From Armigeres subalbatus (Eukaryota; Arthropoda; Insecta; Diptera; Culicidae): a stretch of 64,000 nucleotides of DNA. The stretch is taken from assembly GCF_024139115.2 (NCBI RefSeq), contig NC_085139.1, positions 65,825,203 through 65,889,202 of the forward strand, in the 5' to 3' direction. The position numbers and the translations under genes are program-made. The notes below the pieces were generated by a model. That model did no database searches, had not been told where the DNA came from, and saw only the letters and a list, made by a program, of their open reading frames with translations. Below, piece by piece: positions 52,944 through 63,149 of the stretch; position 1 is the stretch's first letter; every line of letters starts with the position of its first letter.

Positions 52944-53464
52944 ACAGACAAACAGACGTAACACTAGATAAATTACCACCACAGACAAACAGACATAACA
53001 CATTGAACATTTACTCATCAAATTCATCGTCGTGCAAACACTAACGACATCTGTTATTTTCAGTTAGTTGGGCAAATCACGAACCAGATGGCGATAGTGA
53101 GCAAACGTCAAACTCGAGCAAAAACTATGTGGGCGCCACGAGTTATCGATCGGCCAACTAATGATTATTTGAATTGACCAGTAAATCAGTGAACGATGGA
53201 AACTTGACGAGTGTTATGTCTGTTTGTCTGTGTTACCACCGACCATGGCTTTAACGATCAATTTGAATTTGATTGATTGCGCGTTTCACAACTAGAGGCG
53301 CTGGAGTCGTAATCCTTCGAGTTTGACACTTCACTCCAGCGCCTTCTGGTGAGAATGTCGCACGAAACATTGTTTCGTGTAACATGCTCGCAAGATGGTG
53401 GTAGATGAGTTGAGCGATGGATTTTTCAGAAAAATGTTGAAGCTTTTACGTCTGTTTGTCTGTG
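52944..53464. mobile_element. ACAGACAAACAGAC-family MITE, outer copy
   Basis: The ends ACAGACAAACAGACGTAAC and TACGTCTGTTTGTCTGTG are flanked by GATAAAGC (52936-52943) and GATAAAGT (53465-53472). Its own sequence is about 261 bp; the rest is a second MITE of the same family. Confidence 0.88.
52981..53232. mobile_element. ACAGACAAACAGAC-family MITE, inner copy (252 bp)
   Basis: The ends ACAGACAAACAGACATAAC and GTTATGTCTGTTTGTCTGTG are flanked by an exact 8-bp TSD TTACCACC (52973-52980 and 53233-53240). It is close in sequence to copy A at 26648-26899 (same length, shared ttagttgggcaaatcacgaa). It inserted into a copy of its own family. Confidence 0.92.
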
Positions 53465-53870
53465 GATAAAGTATGAGTAGCATATTTTTATGCATCTAAG
53501 TTTGTAAAGTTTGTAACCTTTTGAGTTTCGATTTACACGCACGGCCCCAATTCAAAATCAAATAGCTCAATATTGAGTGAATATGTACATTATAGAATTG
53601 TGGAAGTATTTTTTTAAGGGACAAAACTACTGACACATAATAAAACTCCACACAATGATGATACAAACATGTTTTATATGGACATCCCATGAAAGAGTAA
53701 TATTCAAATGAACGCCCAGATATTTGATCATCCATAATGTTTCTATCACTTGTGGGACCGCCGCCGGAAACACTAAACGACTTCAAACGCCGTTTAGCGC
53801 ACGACCTCGCACGCATCTTTAGAGTCCCACCATGTTCTCCCCGTTAGTATATCCACAGGTTCTCGTAGTT

Positions 53871-53968
53871 GTGGTAGTAGCGGATTGTGTTAAAATAATA
53901 ATCAAAAATAATTCATGCTTCCATTTCGTATCTTTGATTATTATTTTAACACAATCCGCTACTACCAC
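53871..53968. repeat. Perfect 36-bp hairpin, 26-nt loop
   Basis: 53871-53906 (GTGGTAGTAGCGGATTGTGT then taaaataataatcaaa) is the exact reverse complement of 53933-53968. The right arm joins directly to the BEL gag remnant. The structure could be a MITE or a recent inverted duplication. Confidence 0.92.
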
Positions 53969-54329
53969 AGTAGTGTACTCGAAATTGGAAATGAATATCG
54001 GTTATTTGGCCGGTTCTCCACTCTCCGGTGAAAGTTGGAAGATCTCGGGCTAAAGACTGGCGAGATGTCAACTGCTGCTGGGTAGGCATCATCGACTCTA
54101 CTGCTTTCTCTTGATTATTCAGGTTTAATGATTGAGCTTGAAAACCAACCTGGTTACCACCAGGAGAAGAATGGTGCACCAGAAACTGCTGCACTGGAGG
54201 TTGATGCATGGCTCGGACATGTCGCAGGTATGCAGAAATTTGCTGCATCAAAGGCTGCTGCACTACATGCTGTTGATTTGAAGTTTCCTGCTCTTGAGGT
54301 TGCTGCTCTAGAAACGTCTGGTTCGAAGG

Positions 54330-54508
54330 TGTGTGGCCCTAAATGGCCGGAACGAAGTTATGACAGCGACTCTCCGTGGATGCGTGTGCACGCCGCGGAA
54401 GTCTGGTCTGACTAGAAGAATAAAAGTCATGGCTTGCGGCTCGCCGATTGGCACCCTGATGTGTGAATCTATTAACACGCACTGAAGGCATTTTACTCAA
54501 ACTCCAAA
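54330..54508 (-). repeat. 3' LTR of the TRIM-like element
   Basis: 179-bp copy of the terminal repeat; it holds gtgcgtgtgcacg and tctggtctgactagaag segments partly deleted in the other copy. Confidence 0.82.
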
Positions 54509-54524
54509 TTTCCCTTCTTCTCTC
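54509..54524 (-). promoter_or_regulatory. Polypurine tract of the TRIM-like element
   Basis: The minus strand reads GAGAGAAGAAGGGAAA directly before the 3' LTR, the position where plus-strand DNA synthesis is primed in LTR elements. Confidence 0.75.
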
Positions 54525-54935
54525 ATTAAAAAACGCAAAAAAAAATCTTCTAACATAGGATGCAATGCTTGTTTTTCTCCTGGGGGTTATTTAAATGAGA
54601 CGAAGTTGAACATCGGTTGCATCGGATGAAGCTGGTCGTCCTGAACGCGTCAGATTTTTTTCTGACTCGGAAGTCCAAAGGAACATTGATTAATTTGAAA
54701 TTTAAAAATAGATGGAAAATGCTTCCTTGACGCGTCTTATGATTTAGTAAACCACAACCCATTTTCCAACGGACTTCAAGACGCGTCTTGTGATTTAGCA
54801 AACAACAAACCATTTTCCGACGGACTTCGAGGCGCGTCTTGTGATTTTGCAAACCAAAATATAACACTCCTCACAATTTAACCGCCTGAATTCAGCTCAC
54901 CTAATGAAATCAGCCATAGGATCTAAAAAATAGAC

Positions 54936-54949
54936 TGGCAGGATCGCCA
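54936..54949 (-). promoter_or_regulatory. Primer binding site of the TRIM-like element
   Basis: The minus strand reads TGGCGATCCTGCCA, three T after the 5' LTR end. The TGG start and position fit a tRNA primer site. A variant occurs in the relative at 28847-28866. The matching tRNA is not identified. Confidence 0.72.
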
Positions 54950-54952
54950 AAA

Positions 54953-55116
54953 TGTGTGGCCCTAAATGGCCCAAACGAACTTATGATAGCGACTCTCCGT
55001 GGATGCCGCGGAGGTCTGACTAGAAGAGGAAAAGTCATGGCTTGCTGCTCGCCGATTGGCATGCTGATGTGTAAATCTATTAACACACGCTGAAGGCATT
55101 TTACTCAAACCCCACA
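54953..55116 (-). repeat. 5' LTR of the TRIM-like element
   Basis: 164-bp copy of the terminal repeat, TGTGTGG to CCCCACA on the plus strand. Confidence 0.82.
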
Positions 55117-55873
55117 GAAGGCTGCACCGAAGATTGCTGCGCTGCAAACTGCTGGAATTAGGGCTGACACACTGCGTCCTGCACCTGTGGCTGCTGCATA
55201 GACGGCTGCTTCTCGACAAACCACTGGACTGATGGCTGATGCACTGATTCCTACACTTGTGGCTGCTGCCTAAATGGATGCCGCGCTGCAAACTGCTGGA
55301 CCGAGGGCTGTTGCACTGAATCCTGCATTTGTGGCTGCTGAGTTGCAAACTGCTGGAATAAGGGCTGATACACTGCGTCCCGCATCTTTGGATGTTGCAT
55401 TGAAAAATGCTGCGTCGAAAGCTGCTGCGCTACGAATTGCTGGATCGAGGAGTGATGCACTGTATCCTGCACTTGAGGCTGCTGCACTGCAAACTGCTGT
55501 CCAGGTGGCTGCTGCGCGTCAATCGCTTGGACCGATGAGTTGAGCTCCATGTTCTGCACCGAAGGCTGCTTCTTTGAAAAATGTTTCACTGACTGCTGGT
55601 ATAGGGGTGCTTGTTGGGTGATTGTGGAAAAATCTGTTTTCCTGATATAATGTCGTTTATTCGACTAGAGCGCGCGTGAGCTGAACGCTGCTGCTCGTTT
55701 GAACAAATTTGCATGGTTGGATTAAATTTCGATTGAGAGATTTTGTCTTTGAACATTTTATCGGTCCAGATTTCTGAGGCGTGACCTGGGGAACCACTGA
55801 CGCACGTTGCTTAGGAACGGCACCTAGCATCTTAAACCTTGGTTCCATAAGGCTCAAGTTACTGTCATTCAGT

Positions 55874-56061
55874 CATTGACGAGAAATACAGTCACGTGCT
55901 CGTACCACCCCCCAGTAGTAAAGCCACCCACCGAAGAGAAAAAGCAGTCTCCAGCTGGATGGAGGAAGTATTTTTGTTCCCAAACTACATCATCCAATAT
56001 CTAAGACATAACTGTATCCGGTGGATGCTTCATTTGGTTGTATATTTCGCATCGAGCCTTA
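55874..56061. repeat. Dispersed repeat, inverted copy near 63.16-63.33 kb
   Basis: The words cacgtgctcgtaccaccccc, cagtctccagctgga and gcttcatttggttgtat recur in reverse complement at 63150-63325, where they read gcgaaatacaaccaaatgaa, ccagctggagactgc and ggggggtggtacgagcacgt. Similarity continues into the Gag remnant N terminus on one side. The parent element is unknown. Confidence 0.75.
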
Positions 56062-56179
56062 AGCCCCAAACGTAATACAATGGAACGGCGACGGAAACGG
56101 CAAATTTGACAGAAAATATATGGGCTAACTGTCAAAATTTCCGTTTCCGTCGCCGTTCCGTTGAATTGCGTTTGGGGCT
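56062..56179. mobile_element. Harbinger-like MITE, 118 bp, TTA TSD
   Basis: The ends AGCCCCAAACGTAA and TTGCGTTTGGGGCT are flanked by TTA at 56059-56061 and 56180-56182. The arms extend to cggcgacggaaacgg / ccgtttccgtcgccg, so nearly the whole element is a hairpin. The 3-bp TTA target suggests the PIF/Harbinger superfamily. Confidence 0.82.
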
Positions 56180-56238
56180 TTACTCTCACGGTCTCCCATA
56201 TAAAAGAGAGCGTGAGAGTAAGGCTCGATGCCCACGTA

Positions 56239-57303
56239 CACGGATAAATAGAAAAAAGCGATATAGCTTACTATTTATGTTTTCTAAAGCTTTCTTCGAT
56301 TTTATTCATTACAATGATTATAAATAAATCTTGCTAAGCTTGCTTTTAAAGCATTGAAATGATTTAATGAAATATAATGTTGGGAATGCTTAGCAAGCTC
56401 GCATTGTTACTCTTAGAAGTTGAGAAAAAATATCATTGTACTTTCATCGTTCAGCAAGGTAGGTCGAATTGCAGCCACGTAAATATTTTAAAATTTTCTT
56501 CCTATTTTTCCCAGCTTATTTGTAGGACTAGGTCAGTTCGATGGCTTTGCGCAGTCAGCGATAAATGTGAATATTGAAATATCCATCAAATGAAACTCTT
56601 TTTGCGCACAATCCGGAGCTGAATTAACAATGCGACCCCACAAATACAACTGGTTTTCTCATGACACGCACGTTTATTCTAGTCTACGATAAATCTGCAA
56701 AACTCGAATCATAACGAACGGCACCAGTTTTTCCAAGCAGAACAATCCTGAAAAGGACGGAATATCCCATCCGTGCAGTGGGATATGTCGTCTTTTTCGG
56801 GATTTTTATGTTTGGAAAAACTTGTGTCGTTTGTTACGGTTCGATTTTCGCAGATTTGTCGCTGATTAATCAGTTCTCCTTGACCGCTATCGTTCTCTTT
56901 GATCGTAACCACTCACTTTTCGCACTCGTTCTTTTTACGGTTAAATCGATTTTCGAATCATTTAAAGATCCCGTCTTTTACCACAAAATCTCTGGTGCGA
57001 TCGGCTACCACGGCTTAACGGCATTTTTTTGCAAATTGGCATTCCGAGGCATAAAGTTACCTTGTTGGTTCTGATTTACAGATTTGCAGTTTTTTTATTT
57101 TTCTCAAAATATTGACATTTGGTTGTAAATAAATAATATGCACACCGCTGCTTAAAAAGCATACCCAAGAAAGCCTTCCAATGATTAAATCAAATTTAAT
57201 CTTCAATAGATTAAATCAAAAATAATCCTTGCAATGAGTGGATAGACCGAATATGGTTTTAGATTAAACTTTAATCTATTTAGCTTTAAAAATTTTATCC
57301 GTG
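56239..57303. mobile_element. TA-flanked element, 1,065 bp
   Basis: The ends CACGGATAAAT and ATTTTATCCGTG are flanked by TA (56237-56238 and 57304-57305). The flanks join as gcccacg-TA-gcg, and gcccacgtagcg is present uninterrupted (in reverse complement) near 63063-63076, an empty site. The interior has short open frames but no recognisable transposase. Confidence 0.75.
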
Positions 57304-57305
57304 TA

Positions 57306-58580
57306 GCGTCATTTCAACACCGACAAACCGACGGGCCTCTCTGATTTCAAAATTGGCAAACAAAATTTCAATCGTTTTACCATTGACGAATACATAGACC
57401 GAAATGTCCGGTACAAAGCCATCAGAAAATCAGGCACCATGTCTTCTTCTTCATTTTAAAGAAAATACCCCTCGTGGGTGACGGATTACATTATATAAAT
57501 ATTTTACGAGTGCTGACTTACCCCTCTCGACGTTTTGACAGTTTGTCTGTTTGTTTTTCTCCCTCGCCTTGCGTCGTCGTTTCGGTTTCGGTTCCGCCGC
57601 GAGTTCATCCCCTTTTTACTACCCGCATTAAGAAAGTTGTACCCGGTTTACGACCGTTCTTTGGGCCAATTTCTAAACAGAACTGCAACTTTTCCTCATT
57701 GATGATGACTGTGGAATTCTGGCCATGTTGTTCCCCGTTTTGAATCTTTGCCACGCACACGAGTATCACGTTTGGAAACAATTGAATTTCCCTATCATTC
57801 CTGAGATGTTGCGACAACGCGAGATAATCACAATTAGTGATGTTTACCGCCGCGGATGATCCGATCGGAAGAATCTACCCACTTGTATTGGCGTGCGAAT
57901 GTTATTTTGGTAAGCCTGCATAATTTTTGGAGGATTTTTTATAATCAATAATTATTCATATTTTTTTCAGATCGAATAGCTCAAAGCAAAAAAGTCTCGC
58001 CCAAAAATGATCTACAACTCGTATTTATTTGGTACTAAATGAATAATTGTCGGTGAAAGCCAAAGGTCAAAACCAGCCAGTTGAAGATAGGGTCAAAACC
58101 AGCCGCATGCATCTATTCTGTGTGTTCCAGCACGTCCAGCTCTACCGTCCTATTTGGAAGACACTCAAGCACAGGATTACCACCAGCCGCACACTTCCAG
58201 CTCCGGTTCAGCGAGTACTAGGTCCCGATTCTGTACTTCCAGGGTGCTCCATGATCGATCGCACAACATTAGTATTTCTATCGCATGTTTTTTTTAAATA
58301 AAGATTATAACAAAAACCGAAATTATACTATACCATAAATACTTTCATTCTGTTTTTTTAATTGTTATAAAAAATAAAAACAATCTAACATAACCTTGAA
58401 ACCATCTTCAATTCCAAAGTAATCTGAATAGTCATAAAGCTTACTTATACTACAGAACGATTTTTTCAAAGTTATACTATCTCCGTATTGTTGGATTGAA
58501 AACGTGTTTGGGTCAACCAGGCGAACAGCCATTTAGAATGACTTTTAAACTACTTGGTATATATTTATTTCTGAGTGTAC
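57306..58580. other. Unassigned region with a possible short spliced ORF
   Basis: 57313-57462 has an open stretch (HFNTDKPTGLSDFKIGKQ and on) ending in TAA; its first part also resembles DNA near 62920-62945. A pyrimidine-rich, GC-richer stretch at 57540-57620 could be a leader. The spliced ORF candidate is listed separately. No family was recognised. Confidence 0.4.
57840..58038 (+). CDS. Speculative 45-codon spliced ORF with 61-nt intron
   Basis: An ATG at 57840 opens a frame (MFTAADDPIGRIYPLVLACE and on) to a donor TTTTG|GTAAGC at 57909/57910. A T-rich acceptor tttttttcag ends at 57970. Joining 57909 to 57971 keeps the frame to TAA at 58036-58038. The intron of 61 nt is a usual minimal insect size. 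The protein is too short to identify, and an in-frame stop lies just 5' of the ATG, so this may be chance or a 3' piece of an unseen gene. Confidence 0.25.
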
Positions 58581-58581
58581 C

Positions 58582-59690
58582 AATGAACTAACCAATCAAT
58601 TAATCAATCGAGCAACTAACCAATCAACCAACCCACCAATCAAGCAACCAACCATTCAACCAACTAACAAATCAATCAAGCATGCTATTAAACAACTAAC
58701 CAAGCAAGCTATTAAACAACCAATCAAGCAATCAACAAAAAAACTAATTTAACTTACCAGCCGACCAACCAATCAAGCAACCAAATAACCAATCCAGCGT
58801 CCAACCATTCAAGCAAGCTACCAGTTAACCAACCAATCATTCATTCAAGCAACCAACAAAACTAATCAACTAACCAGCCGACCAACCAATCAAGCAACCA
58901 AATAATCAACCATTCAAGCAAGCTACCAATCAACCAAGCAATCAATCAACCAAATAACCAATCAATTAAGCAACCAACTAACAATCAGCCAATCAATCAA
59001 CAATAAAGCAACCATCAACCAACTAACCCAGCAATCAACCAATCAACTAACCATTCAAGCAAGCTACCAATCAACCAACCAACTAATCAACCAAATACCC
59101 AACCAATTAAGCAACCAACCATTCTACAAACTAACAAATCAAGCAGCAACCCATCAACCAAATAACTAATCAATCAAACGACCGTCCATTCAAGCATGCT
59201 TCCAATCAAGCAACCAACCAACTAATCAATCAATCAAGCAACCAGCCAATTAGCCATCCAAGCAACCAACAAAACAACTAATCAACTAACCAGCCGACCA
59301 ACTAATCAAGTAACCAATCAATCAACCAGTCAAGCAACCTATCAATCAAATAACCAACCAATCAACCAAATAACCAACAATCCAAAACCAACAATTCAAA
59401 AACACCTTAATAAAGATTTTAAAAAAAAAGCAAGCTACCAATCCTAGCAAGCAATCAAGCGCAACGAACCAAATAATCAACGCATCAAGCAACCAATCAA
59501 CAATCAACCAACCAACTAATCAACCAACCAATCAACTAAATATCCAACTAATCGACAATTCCAGCAAACAACCAATCAAGCAAGCTACCGATCAACCAAT
59601 CAAGCAACCAGCCAATAAACAAGTTGATTGATTGGTTAGTTATTTGGATGATGGGTTGGTTGGTTGCTGCTTGATTTACTTTTACAAGGA
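58582..59690. repeat. CAAN tetranucleotide mosaic array
   Basis: About 1.1 kb made of 4-bp steps CAAC, CAAT, CAAG and TAAC in irregular order (caaccaatcaagcaacc). Longer words such as accagccgaccaac recur. At about 59625-59680 the orientation flips (gttgattgattggttag). No gene. Confidence 0.9.
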
Positions 59691-60204
59691 AAATATAATG
59701 GTAAATTTCACCCATATTTGGGTGATTTTTTACTAATTTTATCGGGAGAATCTTTACAATCCAAATTAAGATAATCTTACGTATTTATTTTGTTTTGAAA
59801 AAAGGGGCTTTAATTGGACATATTTTATTTGTTTTTATTACAACAATATAATAATTTATGATTTACATTTCAGTTATAGTTTAATGTCATTGGTTAGACT
59901 GGGATCATCATTAATTCGCCCACTGGCGCTATTCCTTAACTATCTTATATGCCATATATGGTCATAAATACCAATTTATATTCTCACTACATTGCATAGA
60001 AAACATATTGAATCTACAATCGTTAACGTTAGATCTTAAAGATCTCAGACTTCTTAAGCACTAAAAAATCGACGGCCCGGTAGCACTCAACAATTAGTTC
60101 ATATAGCTGCCAACAAGGTTACTGTTTTGCTTTCCAACGTCACTTGTCAGTTCCTGCTTCCAACACACAAATGCCGCCAAGGCCTTGCGGCTATAACAAA
60201 ATTG
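59691..60204. other. Non-coding AT-rich spacer
   Basis: Nothing recognised. Confidence 0.4.
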
Positions 60205-60402
60205 GTCCATAGAAAAGATATTTTGGTTACCAGATAAAGATTGCCGCTTCGGTTCCCTTTATTCTGCTGTCCGTAGCATGTTGGGTACCAAGCTATAAAA
60301 ACGTATGGATTTTTCTTCTTAGACATTTAGCCAGCAAAAGTTCCGGACAGCGACGACAGCGACAATCTTTATCTGGTAACTAAAGTATCTTTTGTCCATA
60401 GT
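60205..60402. mobile_element. MITE-like inverted repeat
   Basis: AAAAGATATTTTGGTTACCA then gataaagattg at the left is matched in reverse complement by caatctttatctggtaacta and aagtatctttt at the right, about 36 bp. Boundaries and TSD are uncertain. Confidence 0.6.
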
Positions 60403-61082
60403 GAATCGGCTACACTCTTGAGGCCACGAATATCAACGAACCATCAATTGACGCCTTAACGATGGCAACTTTGACTTCGGTGCGGAATTTTATTCTTCAG
60501 GTAGCAACATCATCAAGCGATCCGTTTCCGCCCGGTGCCGTTGATCATTCAATCCAACGCAAATATAATTACGGCTCCATACCAGGATCACTTCCGTTCA
60601 CTTGATGACTCCGAAAGTAATTCGCATCGGATGGAGATTTGAACGGAAAATCCAACTGCAATACAAATAAAAAAATACAGTCATGCTTTAAAATAAATCC
60701 AGAGTCTTGCGCGTATTACTTCCGGAAAAAATACTCACCGATCAATCCGAATGAATCCCGGAGTTGAGTGAAATCCCGGAGCACTATATTTTTTTGGTTC
60801 TATAATCCTAGTTCTGAAATATTACGGATCTGGACTCCTTGATGGAATTCTTGTTGATGATCATAGGAAGAATCAAACTATGTATAGGAAAACAAGAAAT
60901 ATAAATTCGAGCGTAGGTAAATATATAATCTATTTTGAATAGCCCATTTATTTTCTTTAGAACTACTTACGTATCATAATGCACTTAATCGAAATTTAGA
61001 CAACAAATTATTAATAAATCTGTCTCTGGGCGTAAATAAAAATACTTGTTTTGATTATGCACTTATGCACTTAGATGCGATC
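60403..61082. other. Non-coding spacer
   Basis: AT-rich, no gene recognised. Confidence 0.4.
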
Positions 61083-61084
61083 TA

Positions 61085-62280
61085 CACTGTACCACCAAAG
61101 TACTCTCTAATGGGTGAAAAAGTACCCATTATGAAGTTAAATATATAGTTCAACTCATTAAAAGAGTAAACAGGTGCCAAATCTGGAGAACTTGTGCGGT
61201 GCTCATTTGTTTATAGTCATCCGGCTCCCGGTGATTCAACATCCGGAGGATGAATTTTTCAAGGTAATTTTGATACTCTCAGTTAATGCTTTTCTAATCT
61301 AACTGATTATTTTCCATATACTATACACTATAGATAGTAGAATCTATAGATGAGCGAAAGCATGGCTGAGTTGATTTTTTTGCCCGTGCACACGCGCATA
61401 TGACGTCACAGCCCTTAACGTTTCCATTGTAATCGTGACGTCATGCTCGTTTGGAGACACGTTTGACAGTTCGTTTGGAGACAGAGGATTTATCTTCGCT
61501 CATCTATATATTCCACTATCTATACTATACACTACTAAAAATCCACACATATTTATTGGCAAAAATTCATAGATTTAACTTATGATGTATATCAGCGCAC
61601 ACATAACCATTCTCCATGCGAACTACTAATAAAATATATATCCAAATAAACTTTATGTGTGGTCTCGAATTAGCAATGATTTAATTTATGTGTGGTTCTA
61701 TATCGATTATATTAGGGTGGAGCTATTGCAAAAATTTATAACGGCGACACATATATCTTATATATATATTTATATATATATATATATTTGGCAGTGTAGC
61801 AATCGAATGACGACGGGAATAGCCTTCGCACTGACCACCACTTTCTGGAATATCTATGGGAATATTCTGGGATCTATATGCAATATGGTACGCGATCCGG
61901 CATAAGGCAAAAAAAATGTAAACAAATAAGATAGTGTGGGACTCGGAGCTCGGTAACCATATCTTCACTACTATTAAAATTTTTGCTTAAATAAAGAATT
62001 ATTCAATGTACCCTATGTAAATGAGTCGCTTGTTTTAATATTACATAATATTTACTTAATTGAAAATATAAATATTTTTTTGTAGATGAACAAGAGTAAA
62101 AAATACCCATTTTCGGCAGCCTGGCGTATTGAATAATGAGTAAAATTTACTCCTAGATTTGACGTATAGGCCTTTTACTCAATAATGAGTAAACGCTGTT
62201 CACTCTTTTAATGAGTTGAACTATTTAACTTCATAATGGGTATTTTTTTACCCATTAAAGAGTACTTTGGTGGCACAGTG
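61085..62280. mobile_element. TA-flanked element with about 95-bp inverted ends
   Basis: The left end CACTGTACCACCAAAGTACT continues as aatgggtgaaaaagtaccca, then ttcaactcattaaaagagt. The right end is its complement, finishing in ctttggtggcacagtg. TA lies on both sides (61083-61084 and 62281-62282). The 1.2-kb interior has no transposase; it holds a second MITE and a TA microsatellite (61757-61790). Confidence 0.82.
61331..61526. mobile_element. MITE nested in the TA-flanked element
   Basis: tagatagtagaatctataga then tgagcgaa at the left is mirrored by ttcgctcatctatatattcc then actatcta at the right. ATACTATACACTA occurs directly outside both ends, a possible 13-bp duplication, which is long for a DNA transposon. 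Confidence 0.65.
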
Positions 62281-62282
62281 TA

Positions 62283-63149
62283 CACAAAAATGGAAATGAC
62301 AACTGTTGTCAAACTGACGTGATTTGAATTGAGGGGCTTCTCAATGGTCGAGTGATTGTAATAATTGTAATCCGTCACTCCCCAGGGGTATATAGTGGTG
62401 CCCGAAAAAATGGCCACCACTCCGTCTATGTATTCGTCAATGGTTTTACTCCGAGTGTAGTAACTCGTTCTGTCATATACTGACATTAACGTCCTTTAGA
62501 TAGAAAAAGTTGAGAAAAAGAAAAAGCAAAATGCGCGCAATCCACCAGCTGGTCGACGTAAACATTATATGCACGTTTCAAACAATCTACACAGCGATGA
62601 GGATAAAAACAACCAAGAAATAGAAAATCTTTTTCGATGCTTAAATCGACATTTAAGTCTTTACGATCATTACACACATTTTTGAAAATCGAATGTTTTT
62701 CATTTGGCTAACAAATCCTATATCATAAAACTCTTGATATTTATAATATCGAATATTGATTATTACGTGGAAGCTGATGAAATAAATTAAAGAGTGCATG
62801 ACCAAATTAGCCCGCACATTTGAGAGAGCTGTTGTGTAAACCATCGCACAGATGGAGCTAGGTAATGAAAGGAGAGTAATTGCCAAGAAATTTGAAGAAC
62901 TGTATATGGGAAGGCACGTCGGTTTGTCGGTGATTTCAACGCAGAGTGCACGTGGCGTCAAAAAGACGCAGGTGTGCACCGGGAAAAAGCGGTAGCGCAG
63001 CGTCACCACGCCGATGCACACCAGCATTATTTTAACGCTGCATGCACGTGGCGTTGGAAAACCGCTACGTGGGCATCGGCCCTAAATCGTCGATTTCCCC
63101 TCTTGGGAAAAAATGCTGCAAAAGGCAGCTTTTTTTTTGAAAACTAAAG
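62283..63149. other. Unassigned region; diverged repeats
   Basis: Contains the empty-site string gcccacgtagcg (reverse complement near 63063-63076) and a block near 62920-62945 related to 57310-57335. Also notable is the paired motif tgcacgtggcgt, seen twice near 62948 and 63044. No gene is supported. Confidence 0.4.

Larger units (their letters stand above)
52566..53700 (-). pseudogene. LINE RT C-terminal fragment split by nested MITEs
   Basis: 53496-53816 on the minus strand shows HSILSYLILNWGRACKSKL followed by KRLQTLQ, the block after the RT thumb in CR1/Jockey-type polymerases. 52683-52871 carries a downstream segment with HNTRRVNNLVQIP, which resembles the usual Y-NTR-x-N-L-xxP C-terminal motif. 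The nested MITEs at 52944-53464 separate them. Clade not certain. Confidence 0.6.
54330..55116 (-). mobile_element. TRIM-like miniature LTR retroelement
   Basis: Two direct repeats (54330-54508, 179 bp, and 54953-55116, 164 bp) share tgtgtggccctaaatggcc, actctccgtggatg and gcattttactcaaac. They enclose only 444 bp with no coding capacity. The exact 5-bp TSD GAAGG lies at 54325-54329 and 55117-55121. A primer-site-like and a polypurine-tract-like sequence lie next to the LTRs, on the minus strand. Size and structure fit terminal-repeat retrotransposons in miniature. Confidence 0.85.
53946..55860 (-). pseudogene. Gln-rich BEL-type Gag remnant, split by TRIM
   Basis: Minus-strand frames give glutamine-rich repeats (VQQPQMQDSVQQPSVQQFA at 55251-55589, QQPLMQQISAYLRHV at 53946-54263), then QSLARDLPTFTGE. 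That last block resembles the RDLP-F-G(D/E) start of the BEL/Pao Gag core. The Q-rich region is a CAG/CTG-type degenerate repeat. Coding is broken by frameshifts and by the 787-bp element at 54330-55116. The frame at 55657-55857 (SLMEPRFKMLGAVPKQ) may be the N terminus. It is a different family from the BEL remnant at 43-47 kb. Confidence 0.6.

Noticed and set aside
57605..57817. 70-codon minus-strand open frame near 57.7 kb
   Set aside because: Reads like a plausible peptide but has no homology I can name and no start or splice support.
62653..63027. 124-codon minus-strand open frame
   Set aside because: No domain; it overlaps repeat-like DNA with a partner near 57.3 kb and lacks splice or start support.
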